Source of the DNA: Gelatoporia subvermispora B
Taxonomy: Eukaryota; Basidiomycota; Agaricomycetes; Polyporales; Gelatoporiaceae
Reading direction: 5' to 3'
Length of the DNA stretch: 64,000 bases
Assembly: GCA_000320605.2 (NCBI GenBank)
Contig: KB445811.1
Coordinates: forward strand, 465,180 to 529,179
The notes under the pieces were generated by a model. The model saw nothing but the letters and a program-made list of their open reading frames with translations. It was not told the origin of the DNA and did no database searches. A program made the translations under genes and the position numbers. Within the stretch, counting starts at the first letter, position 1. Every line of letters begins with the position of its first letter. This document shows positions 10,576 through 21,442 of the stretch, piece by piece.

Positions 10576-12869
10576 TCACAGGTTGTCCTGCGAAAGCGCA
10601 TCGTAGGTCGGGCAGAGCTGCTCCCACTCGGCTGTGCGGGGGGAAACAAATCGTGAGTACTTGCGAATGGTGAACAAGGGGGAACCAACGCACGAGGGAC
10701 GGGATTCGCCAGCGCAATATCAGGCGTGTCCTCCGCGAACACGATCGCAAAGCCCGCCTGGAGGTGCCAGTCGATGTGGCAGTGGAGGAACCACGGGCCC
10801 GGGTTATTCGCCTTCAAAAATCACGCACGCACTCATCAGCCCCGCTTCCCCGCATACCAAGCGGCGCCGAGCTACTCACCGTGAACCGAATCGTGACGTT
10901 ATCGCTCGCGGCGCCGATGCTGACCGTGTCGCGCTGGACGGGGTTCTCGTAGTTGTACCCGTCCATGCCCGCGGAGCGGATGACGCTGAAGGTGTGCCCG
11001 TGCAGGTGGAACGGGTGCGGCCCCGCGACGATGTTCCCCGGCATCGAGATCTGCACCGTCGCGCCCCGCGGCAGCGTGTACACGCTCCCCGGCGGGAGCA
11101 GCTCCTGCGCCGTGTGCGCCCCGCTCAGGATTTGCAGCAGCACGGGCACGGTCGGCGGGACGAACGTCGCGTTGTTGATGAAGAGGTTCGTGCCGTTCTG
11201 CGTGACAAGGGGCCGGTTAGAGCTGTATTACATGGAGTAGAGACAGAGAAGGGGGGACACGCACGAAGGAGAAGTTGAGGTTCATCGCGACGTCGACCGC
11301 GCCCGGGTCCTGGTCCGCACGTCCAGGCTACATCCAAGTTGGCTAGTCAGTGCGTGCGTGTTGATGGACCACGCTAGACACTTACCGCCGCCGGGTTCGT
11401 AAGCGGGCGCAGGTCCGCTTCGTTCAGCTGGTTCACGATTGTCGACGTGGTATTCGGCTCCGCATCTGGCGCGCTGGAGTAGCGGAGGATCGCGGAGTTG
11501 ATCCCGCCGTCGAAGCCCTGGTTCCCGTTGTTCGGGCTCGCGCGGATCCAGTAGTTCCCGACGGGCTGCGTTGCGTTGAGCTACCTCGCACAGCTAAGGT
11601 TGAGCATGCAGAATGCAGGATAGACAAGAGAGAAGAAGGACGCACGACAAAGGAGTACCGCTGCGCGGCGAAGATCTGGATCGCATCGACGGTAAGCGGC
11701 TGCGTGTTAACTCCGTCCGCCTCGATGATCGTCATCTCATGGTTGTCGATCGAGAATACCCAGTTCGGGTCGCACGAGATGGACACGAGCCTGAAGCGAT
11801 ACCTGGAGGAGCCGGAAGATGTCATTCCGCGAGGCTAGTACCAGGGCACATTGGAGACGCACCGTTTGCCATACTGGACGTTGATGACCGCGAGCTCAGA
11901 CGCGGTGCCGCCGGGCCCTGCGAAGCGTCCGAGGCCATTGATGAGCGTGGTGTCGAAGGTTCTGTGCGTAGCCGATTACAGAAATCCTTCCACTTATTGG
12001 GCAGTGTGAGATGCGAAAAGAAACGCACGGGAAACGTGGGCCAAGCGTTGACGCCGTGTGGTACCAATCCGCAATTGTGATGACGGTGCTTTCTGCGGAA
12101 AGGCGTCAGAGACAGCGTGGGAACGAGCATGTCAAACTGACCGTCGTCGACATCATACAGGTGCCGGTGTGGGTCGAGTGGATCGTACACGACCAAGGGC
12201 CCACGCAGACCATCGCAATATTGTGCCGCGAGGTGGCTATGATACCAGAATGTTCCTATATGATATCAGATGCGAAAGATGGACACTCGCGATTAGTACA
12301 CAACACCTGCTTGAAGGCGGGCGAAGACTTACCTGCTTGGTCCGGCACTGTGAAGTCGTACAGGAACGTATTACCTGACGCTATCGGGCACTGGCTGACG
12401 AACGCCGGACCATCCGCCCAGGTCGTCCCATGCTGGAAAATCCCGTGCCAGTGCTGGTGTCACGATGGTGATGAGCATTCAGGGATCCGAGCAATGTATG
12501 AAGCGGTGAATAAAGCGCTCAGGTTGGCGAGCTACTCTGAAAGATTGAGTCAACATACGATAGACGTGGTCTTGAGCATAGTGTGATTCGTCAAGTTGTC
12601 AATGACGTCGATGAGGAAATTTGAACCCTGAGGCCATAAACCCAGTCTTTAGTGTTGGTATCAGCCTATGCAGGTTGGAGGAGTACCTTGTTTCCCTGGA
12701 TGAGCGGCCCTGGAAATTGGCCACCTGCGAGGACGGCCTGGCGAGAAATTCCATCTGGTGAGACAGCACCGTTGCTAATTTCCAGTTGTGCAACAGGCCC
12801 GATGGCAGAAAAGGCTCCTGCAGTGATACTGAGGAGCACAGCAACAATACGAGTATTGGAGTAGAGCAT
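10576..12869 (-). CDS. Laccase 1 (secreted multicopper oxidase)
   Basis: The enzyme oxidises phenols with reduction of O2 to water and acts outside the cell. The start at 12869 gives a hydrophobic signal peptide (about residues 1-22, ending AGAFSA). All four copper motifs are seen in order: HWHG([11 protein letters not shown]), [26 protein letters not shown] and [12 protein letters not shown]. The position ten residues after the type-1 copper Cys is Phe, typical of laccases with high redox potential (family knowledge). The C-terminus is [15 protein letters not shown] with a stop at 10576-10578. The gene is split into many exons by introns of about 50-90 nt, such as 12258-12336 before TFWYHSHL. 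I found no break in any exon I joined; expected length is about 520 residues. A close paralogue lies at 24716-26933 with matching upstream DNA. Confidence 0.92.
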
Positions 12870-12963
12870 CTTGGACGTGAAGTCCTCCGGATTCCGGGAG
12901 GAGAAAGAACACAAGCACAGGTCTCGAGTGCACCCCGGGCTGCAGTCAGCATATTGTATCCGC

Positions 12964-12972
12964 CCTTTTATA
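12964..12972 (-). promoter_or_regulatory. TATA box of laccase 1
   Basis: The minus strand reads TATAAAAGG, about 95 bases upstream of the ATG at 12869. The paralogous laccase has TATAAAGGC at nearly the same distance, which supports a real core promoter element. Confidence 0.7.
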
Positions 12973-12979
12973 CGCGCAT

Positions 12980-13930
12980 CTTCCATTCAACGGACCCCGC
13001 ACAACGGTGTACGTACAATATCACGTTGGAAACACCGCGCGTTCGGGTGCCGCCACAGCTGTAAATCACAACTGCACCAGTACGGTGGTCAACATACCCG
13101 AATGATTGAAACCCGGCATGATGGGTGGGGCGTGCGCCCACGTATATGACCTGCCGAGGTGCCTTGGAGGCGCATCCATGACCGAACGTCAGATCGCGGC
13201 CCTGAAACGGAGGTATGGTAGTATTGGTGTATACCGGGGTCCAGGCGGAAGTCCCTCATGGACGAGTCGCGGCACCGCGTTTCCCAGTGAAGCTTATCCA
13301 GGCCGTCCGATCGATATATATGACGTAGGGCCCTCGAGGCTCCCCTCCGCAGGAACAAGCATTCAGAAGGTGCGCTCCCGAGGTTCATATTGGCGTAGTG
13401 CATAGAACCCTGATCGGTATGAGAGCCTGTTCGACCCTAAAGATGCAACTGACCATGGCGGATATTGTGTGGCCAGGGCCACGCAAGCGCACATCTGTTC
13501 GGAATCGTGCCGAAAATGCCTCTGTCGGCGTTTCGAGGATACAAGGGCGCCCAAAAGGTGCGCTCATAGAGCAGTCCTTGACATCGCGGGTGCGGCGGAG
13601 AGAGGGCGGCCAATGCCCAGGCGAAGCTGGAATAGAGGAGGTTCGAAGCTGTGCTTGATTAGAATCGGAACCCAGCAAGGCACGTCGGGAACAAGGCCAA
13701 GAATGGTAATGACCGACACAGAGGCGCCCGTAGGAAAGCCGGCAGCGCTCGCTCTCTCTCACACTTCGAATTGACGTTGACAAGTGCGTGAGATACCTCA
13801 AGAAGTTGCCAATGCTCCCGTTCGGCCGCATGGGCGAGGCTCTTCTCGGGGCAAGATCTACCTGCGAAATAGACGTGGACAATGCGGATCAGGAATACGT
13901 GAGTGCGAATTGGATGCGTCTCTGCTCGTC
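12980..13930. repeat. Laccase 1 upstream block, duplicated upstream of laccase 2
   Basis: Several short matches are collinear with the DNA upstream of laccase 2. 'tccttgacatcgcg.gtgcggcggag' begins at 13575 and 27650 (706 and 717 bp from the two start codons). 'agacgtggacaa.gcggatca' begins at 13871 and 27943 (1002 and 1010 bp). A 'catgatggg...ggtgccttgg' match lies near 13118 and 27183. This is decayed duplicated promoter DNA; no gene is recognised within it. Confidence 0.65.
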
Positions 13931-16900
13931 GACCAGCCCGGACCTAGGAGATGCTCTCACCAAGCACGCCACCTCGTGTTGGTGCCTAAGCGCATCGGCG
14001 ATACAGCGCGCATTCAGCGCGCACTAATAGGCTAGCAGTGTAGCGGTACCTGCAACAACGGTGAACATGGCTGTACGACAATCAATACATGACCGAATGA
14101 CGAAGAGTAGACATACATCGAATCGGATTACATCTCACGACCTGCAGCATACGAGACATGGATGGTTTAGTAAGACAGTCAATCACGTCGAACGCCACCA
14201 TGCGTGACGTCGCGAGTACAGGAGAGACCAGTTGATGAGCCTTACTATGATGTGCATGTGGTCTTGACATCCGATGCATTCATTAACAAACATATCTTCG
14301 ACTTCGGAGATATGTTTGCGAACTAATGTTCGGAACTAGATAATAGCGGGGATCAAATGATGGGTCCGTCTCCGATGTCCGACAAAGAGCGGAGGAGAAC
14401 GTCCGGAACCGCGGAACTTATGGGGTCTGGACGAGGCCAAGAGATCGTTAAGACTGAACCAGGCTGATTTGAGCTTACCAGACCCAAGTATCTGTATTCA
14501 ACACTAGCCTATTTCATTCTGTCCTGGCGTGAGGTACGGCTTGACGGTCTCATCTCCTGTCCTTCTCGCCGACCGCGTTAGTTCGCGACGTCATCGGCGT
14601 TGAGGGACAAGAGAATCGCACACAGCCAGTGACTTGACGCAATGAGTACCATGTACTAAGCGCGTGACCCAGGCTCTTCTGGCGAAAGCAGGGTCGAGAA
14701 AGGCGGAATGAAGATGAGCGTGACAGCAAGTTGCTCCTCAGTCAGAACAAGATTGATGTGAACTGGAGCACTAACGTCAGGGGAGGAAGTACGGAAAGCG
14801 CACCCAGGCGTAATTATGTGAATAACGTTGGATATCACTGTTGCATCCTGATCAGCCTACATGTCTTTGCACGATACTGACCATCACTGTGATCGATGTA
14901 GTATGGCCTGGAATATGGGAAGGAATGCTTTGTGAGTCTCACAAGTGTCTGCATAGAGATCAAGAAATCAATCGGTACATATATAAGGCGACGAAGGCAG
15001 TGAGTGAGCCGTAGGTCTTGAGCCCACGAACGGGTTGTGGTAAGACGGACCACTCTGGTGTGTGCAGTCTAACCCTAACCTCATTCACAACGTGACCCGC
15101 CGGCAGCGCAAGTTGCCGCGGCAGCCGGCACGACGCTAGACTAATGGCGAGCGGCGAATCTGTCTCTGGAATGCAACGGTCATATCCATGCTCAACACAG
15201 GTTTCGTTCATGTCCCGCTTCTCCTTTACTTTGAAGCAACGCACTACGACGCCCAATAATACTCACAGTACTTCGCACCGCCTGAAGCAAAAACCACGAA
15301 ACCCGGTCACGGAGACTAGCCATGTCTCCCTGTCTCACCTAGTACACGGCAGCTACGGTGTATGACCAGAGCGCTGCCATCATCGACGTGGACCACCATC
15401 TCGAAATCAATTATCATGGCGCCCGCAGTATTTGCTCCATGTGCCTAGCTCTCTTGTATAGAACAATACTCGGCCCGCTATTTTCACAGTGCATCATTGA
15501 GACAGTACGGCGTACGCGTCTGCATTCCCTCACATGTGATTTCGGTTGTAGCCGACCTAGTCTTAACGCATCGAAGAGGTGAGTACATATTGCAGGTTTG
15601 ATGTCCGTGCCGACGATGATTTGATACCTGTTCAAATAGTAGTCGGATACGAGCCACATGACCCATACGTGCTCATTCATTTTATGTGTTTGTACCAACC
15701 CCGGGCCTTTGCTCGCTCGATCCTTTTGTGGTCTCGGCCTATCTGCTCGTGTATGCACGCTACGGAACCGACACCGGCCTCGTTGTCCTGAGGGTCGCCA
15801 ATGGTATAGCACCGGTCGAAGTTTGCATCAAGCCTGATGTTCAAGAACGCCAGTTAACTCTGTTCTGCCATAGTGTTTTCCGAATTGCATCGATGACTTG
15901 ATAGGACTGGTGCGCGTAGCGTGCACGGGGTCTGTCCGGAGTCCGAGGTCATCGCCTTTCGTTCCTGGGGTCCATATCAAATGGCCGTAACTAGTATACA
16001 TGCAAACCAGCTTGTTTCTATTGCGTTGGTGGCAAACTGACATCGGAACTCCCCATAGGAATGACTCACAGTGTGCTGAGAGTCATATCTAGACGCTGAA
16101 ATTGAACTGCTACGTCAACTAAGCACTCCCAATGAAGATGGCGTCTGCTCGTCGCCCCCGCCTCCGCAACCTTTCCAGTCCTAGATCGCAAGGTCACTGA
16201 CCACTTAAAAATCTCAGGAATACCTTTATTTTACAGTGCTCACTGGAAAGCCTTCGTTTCATGACCTGCGTGTGACGAAATCGCGGCCTAGGGAAAGAAT
16301 ATCGGTATCAACTGAACCTAAAGCCGCCACTACTACCTAGCACAGATTGCCTACTAGCCCCCACATATATTCGTCACCACGTGCCAAAGTTCCTATCTCA
16401 TGAATATCACATGGGTCACTGAGACATCCCGAATCTTCATGCACTGGATACAAATGCCACTGGCTTGATTCACCCTACGGACCATTCACAATCTCCGCCA
16501 TCTTACGCTCAAATCATCGCCGCCGCCACGGTCGCGCATAGAAGAGCTGCACATGAATTAGCATCATAGATGCTTGTCTCAGCAGTTCTCGAGCAGATTC
16601 GCATCCTGATGCCTCACTTGGCTTCCAGGTGCAGCACTCAACCTGGTAGCTTTTGCTCTGTCGCGGACTTGACGCAGTGGCGTAATTGCCACAAGTTTTG
16701 CGGTTCTGTTGGCTTGTTCACACAGGTTTTGGGGACAGCTTCGACGTCTTGCCGAGATCACCCCGCGGGTATCTTTCTTATCTGAATGCCGCAGTCCTTG
16801 GATATATGTCAAGAGATACACACTGATGCTGCTATTACTTCGGAACCGCCAGAACTGAGTTATCATTGGCCTAGGACCAGCTGTTCACCCCGGGGGCGTC

Positions 16901-17061
16901 CGCCTATCTGGGGGCGCAATGTGCGGTGGACTGTTGTATCCCGGTGGGCAAAGGGTGAGATACGCCGTCTGTACCTATGTGGCGCCGCAGTACTCGACAA
17001 AACCACACAATGTATATCAACTCCTCGACCAGCTTCGAAGTGACCCAGCATCAGGACTATC
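13931..17061. other. Long stretch with no recognised gene
   Basis: Only short uncorrelated frames are present. The one clear structure is the hairpin at 14287-14318. A single telomere-like ctaaccctaacc occurs near 15068 and is not meaningful on its own. Confidence 0.4.
14287..14318. repeat. Perfect 11-bp inverted repeat
   Basis: caaacatatct (14287-14297) and agatatgtttg (14308-14318) are perfect inverted copies around a 10-base loop. It could fold as a hairpin; it may be a decayed end of a small element or a protein-binding palindrome. Confidence 0.7.
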
Positions 17062-19805
17062 ATGAAGCTCCCTCTTGTCCGTAAACACACCGCTGATGAT
17101 GTACTCGTGCACAGTGCTACCGCTTTGGGAACTTTGAAAGATCTCTCTAGTGTTATTAGTCCGATACCGTGCATCGGGGCAGTTATCGGGTCAGGACTGA
17201 GCTTGATTGCTGCACTTGAGGTAAGTCAAATTTCGCAATACTTGACGATCTTCGTCAGTCCATGATACTTCTCTGTCGCAGAAGGTGAAAGGAGACAAGG
17301 AACGATGTGATCGTCTGGCGGGGCGGGTGGCGTCCATGCTTGATGATGTGGCGAGATTGACATCTACTAACTCAGATGGAATGAATGATGCCGTTTCAGC
17401 GACACTCATGACTATGCCGTCGTGAGTACCTTGATTTGACATCCGATTTTACGCACTAAAATGGTGTTGCAGGTCTCTATCAGACATTCAAAGGGACTTG
17501 GAAGACATATCAAAGAAGAGTGCCTCAGTGCGATACATCCAGCGGGGCTCGATTGCTGCAAGGTTGGACAGGCATCTTTGGAACGTTGACGAAGCATCTC
17601 GTGCGTTCAATGTAAGCGATTAGCACTTCTAATTCGTTCCATATCACTTTGACGTTCTTGTAGAGGGCTTTACTATTAGATATAGCAAGCAACGCCAATT
17701 TGCAAGCAGGGTTTGACAAACATGGGGTGCGTTGAAGTCGTTGACAAGGTATTCGAAACTCATATGTGTCATAGCTCCGTCTGTTTCGATATCCAGAGCT
17801 GAATTTGTGTCGTGTTCGTGGCACTTGGAGTACCGAGTCTGGAGTATGCGCCAGCGAGTGGGAAGGGGAATGGCAGGGTCGGGCTATCATTATCAGAGTT
17901 CTCCGGCCGGAGCACTCAACTGAGGTTCGTATATAGTCTGGTCCGAGGCATGAGCTACTCGACTGGATTAAACCTGCAGGACGTGCTCTCGTCAATGATC
18001 GATGGAATCTCGTTGTGGTAAGGCCAGCGCAACATTTCCTCATGCTACGCTTTTCTTATGGATATGTCAATTCAGCCGACATCCGAATATAGTCCAGTTC
18101 CTCGGCCGTTCGCATCCTCACGAGCAGCAGAAGTTCATCGTGTTGGAACAGGGTAATGGCTACTGCTAAATTGCACGAAGCTCCCTGACAACACTATTTG
18201 TCTCGCAGCACCTGTTGACGTACTGGAGTATTTCATGTCCATGGAGCCGTTGACGAGAGTCCGATGCTATCTGCAGATGGTGAGGCAGGTGTTTTTGTAT
18301 CTGCTATATCTAATCCTGAGTTCGTCCAGCATATCGACTATGAGGTAAAGAATACCCGATCTTCCTCACCAGGAGACCGCTGTAATGTTAGATTCATACC
18401 AGAGTACGCTTGAGCACCTTTTGTCAATTCGGTTCCCTGTCGCTCAGATAGACGAGGTACGATTCGCCGACTCCGTGATGGTATACATCGCTGAGTGTGG
18501 ACCTTTAGATACACTGTCATGACAATTGTCTACCATCATTGGCAATCAAAGGTCACGGGACAATGGTGCTGTCTGCTGAGGATCTTATGCATGGTGTGAT
18601 CGACTGCCTCTGCCATCGCCTGTGCAACTTGATCGATCCGGTAAGTTTCTACCTTGCCAACCACATACCCAGTGAATTCATCGCGGCCTGATCAGAATCA
18701 TCGACCTGCTTCGGTAAGCGATGATGCAACACATCCACTGATGATCGCTAACACCTTCAGCAGACCGTCAAGACTCTCGATTTCACTTTCAGCGAAGGGC
18801 CTCGCATCCTACTTGCGGTTTTGGAACCTGGGACAGACAAGCCCTCCTGCGTCACCGATCTCAGCGTGCTACATGACTTGGCTTGCATAGCGCAGCCGGC
18901 TGTTTGGTGCTACTCTTGGTTCGCAGGACATACAGACGTCAGGCTTGGAGAGTACGGGTACATCGACCCCGAGACTCAACTATTCGTGAGCTTAGGCAAC
19001 GTGGCAGAGCTCTTACAGTGCGAGGAGTCGCTCTATTGGCAGACCAAAGAGTATATCAATGACAAACCTATCGAACATACTTGGGGGTACATCTGGTCGG
19101 AACGGTCCTGGAGGTAAGATAAATCTCTTCGACTAGGATGTTCTACTGAAATAGCCTGGATTCAGATACCCTCTGCTGGTCAACTCCTCGAACGTTCGGG
19201 TTGTCTCCCATCAAGTATCAGAAAGCGCGCAAGCAGAGTTCTTCTGGTCGAAGGCTTGCATCGTCGCGGAGCTGCATGGGATCGAGCCGCAAGAGCTGAT
19301 GCTCAGTATGCCTCTGCCTTATTCCAAAGAACATCACTGACGTACGGCAACAGTCGATATTGTCAACTATCGATGGAACCTATCTTTCGATGAGGTCGAT
19401 GACCACTGGGAATTATCTGGCAACACACGTAAGCCAGTGCAATATTCAATAACTCGCAAGCTGAATACGCGGGAAGGTCCCAGCGAGATGTACTTCCATC
19501 AACAGCCTCCGTTGGAGAACGGAGCAGTACCGGTTCCTTTCGGGTACTGGTCACTAGAACCACAGTTCGTGCTTGAGACTCACCAGGACATTGTCTTGCC
19601 CGGAATTCGACTTGGTGGCAGGTAAGCCCGGCATTTGCGATGGCATTGCGGCAGCCGCCTGACTCACATCATGGGTTCGCGCTTACACAACAGCGTGGAT
19701 GTTGGGTATGCTTTCCTCAACGAGTTTCAAGCGGAGTTAGTGGCCTGTTTCACCCAACAACTCAACGCGAGGGCGGTTCAAGACGCAGTAGAGGACGTCT
19801 TGTAG
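17062..19805 (+). CDS. Multi-exon protein with possible MLKL/HeLo-like helical N-terminus
   Basis: I do not recognise a named gene. The first exons (17062-17220, 17282-17421, 17473-17611 and on) encode a helical region with SPIPCIGAVIGSGLSLIAALE (about residues 33-53), KVKGDKERCDRLAGRVASML and SLSDIQRDLEDISKK. This layout resembles the four-helix N-terminal domain (MLKL-NTD or HeLo-like) common in Agaricomycete signalling and cell-death proteins. Later exons include FLGRSHPHEQQKFIVLEQ (about 18095-18152), a DVLEYFMSMEPLTRVRCYLQM segment that resembles a degenerate kinase-like region, QTVKTLDFTFSEGPRILLAV...WGYIWSERSW (18762-19115) and a final exon ending at TAG 19803-19805. About ten short exons are needed. 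The domain assignment is inference from pattern; exon joins between 17.6 and 18.7 kb are uncertain. Confidence 0.55.
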
Positions 19806-20189
19806 GATGTATGCGATGAAGCGATGCGGGATTTTAGTATGGTGTCAGATTGTGTTATATCGACTTAGTAATTCATCGATCAAGTTTCTTCGACTTCGAC
19901 ATGGCGGCGAGCCTGTCTCGATACGCAGCACTCACAACATGCTTGAGTCGCTGGCAGTGCCGAGGGCGCCAGCTATCACCAAAGTTTCTCAGTACGGCAT
20001 AACACGATAGACAGCTTTACATTATACATCCATATATAATTGACGACCACTTGTGCAGCGATGTGAAGTAGAGAACTGAGCTGAGATTGAGGATGTAAGG
20101 TGTCATATGGGTGATACAAATGCTCAACAGGATCTCCCTGAGCACGGAGGAAGTAGACATGGAGTGTGCTCGACTGCGCAAGGAGTCTG

Positions 20190-21143
20190 TCAAGACGACG
20201 ACCCCGCCTGCTGCTGTGCAAGCAACCGTCTGAAGAAACTCCAGCATCAGCCACTGCTCGCGAGATGGGAAGACTACAGCAACGCACTGTCTCGCAGCCA
20301 GAATCATCTGCGCCTTCCTTTCACGCAAGCTCGCCTCGCGTTTCTCCGGGCTGTCCTCCCATGCAGCCTTCCCTGCAGCATCCTCCGGTCGGGGCACTGC
20401 CGAGCTCGATGCGGACTCGAGACGGTCCTCGAGACGGTAGCGCGTTATCAAGTTATCTGCCCTTGCCCTGCCCTTGCCCTTATCTTGTGCTGGGGTTGCG
20501 GGTGTCGCCGCGCGGGCAGTGCCTGGAGCAGGTGCTTGAGGTGCGGAGTCGACGGCACGAGGGTAGACTGTGTAGTATGCTGGAGGCGGCTGTATACAGA
20601 GTTCTTCAGCTAGACTACACACCAAATTTGGTCTCCGCACGTACAGGAGGTATAAAACCGCGTTCGAGGATCTTGTTAGTCGTCGTCTGTACGCTCCCAG
20701 TCCGGAGCAGGTCGTAACGAATGTTGTCGCTGTGATCCACTGAGCATAGGCAGCTATTCCCATTGATTGTGTACTTACACAGGTATATCTGGGAACATGC
20801 TGTGGACTGTCTCCACCTGCATTGCATGTGAGCCGTACGCGTAAGTACTGGCCCCAGAGCAGAGCATGTAGCGCGCACCTCTTCGACCGTTACATTCTTT
20901 GGCCGAAACCCTAGTACGGCTGCTGGAGACGGGCGGCCACTTTCAGACGACTCCTTATCTAGTGTTCATATGGAATATGGGATGATTATATGGAGCCAAT
21001 TCCCAAAGTAAGGCAAATCCGGAGGTCATACGATGTCAGAGCAGCCACGACGCGACGAGACAGTACCACGCACTTGACGTTGCCCAGCGGAAGATGAAGA
21101 CTATAACAGCCACGGCCACAAGCACATTCACGACTTCACCCAT
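20190..21143 (-). CDS. CUE1: Cue1-like CUE-domain protein of ER-associated degradation
   Basis: Cue1 anchors the ubiquitin-conjugating enzyme Ubc7 at the ER membrane and activates it. Six exons (21143-21074, 20958-20879, 20816-20779, 20729-20645, 20589-20288, 20229-20190) join in frame to 204 residues; yeast Cue1 is of similar size. Residues 1-23 (MGEVVNVLVAVAVIVFIFRW) form the N-terminal membrane anchor. The CUE domain follows: VEEVVETVHSMFPDIP and DNIRYDLLRTGSVQTTTNKI, then LERGF. A flexible Pro/Ala linker leads to the Ubc7-binding end, with KAAWEDSPEKREASLRERK and MILAARQRLLAQQQAGSSS. The gene is head to head with a FAF2/Ubx2-like ERAD gene, which supports the assignment. Every splice junction used has GT-AG ends and keeps the frame. 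Confidence 0.88.
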
Positions 21144-21442
21144 GGTTCGCGAAAGATATCACCGAGAAATCGTGGAACTATCAAGTCAAAGGAACGCTGG
21201 TGAGGTGGAATACGTCCGACTTGGTCGCGCAGTGCCACAATCACTTCGCCTTTTTGTGCAACAAGTCCTGCTTTGGGCTATCTCTGAAGAATTTTATCCA
21301 AAATAGTTCGGGCGCTAGAATAGCCTCCGGAACGTCCGAGCACTGGTGCATCCTTACACCATCCATCCCCAACCCTCCCTACTTCCGGCCGGCACTAATA
21401 TCCTGACGCTCGTTTGAATTTCCTTTGTTTTTGCTGCCCAGC
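21144..21442. promoter_or_regulatory. Shared divergent promoter of the CUE1-like and FAF2-like genes
   Basis: Only 299 bases separate the two start codons on opposite strands. No TATA box in a convincing place and no other gene are seen. The arrangement suggests a bidirectional promoter driving two ERAD components. Confidence 0.6.

Noticed and set aside
15066..15082. Telomere-like ctaaccctaacc
   Set aside because: Less than two and a half units, internal to the contig; expected by chance or as a trivial remnant.
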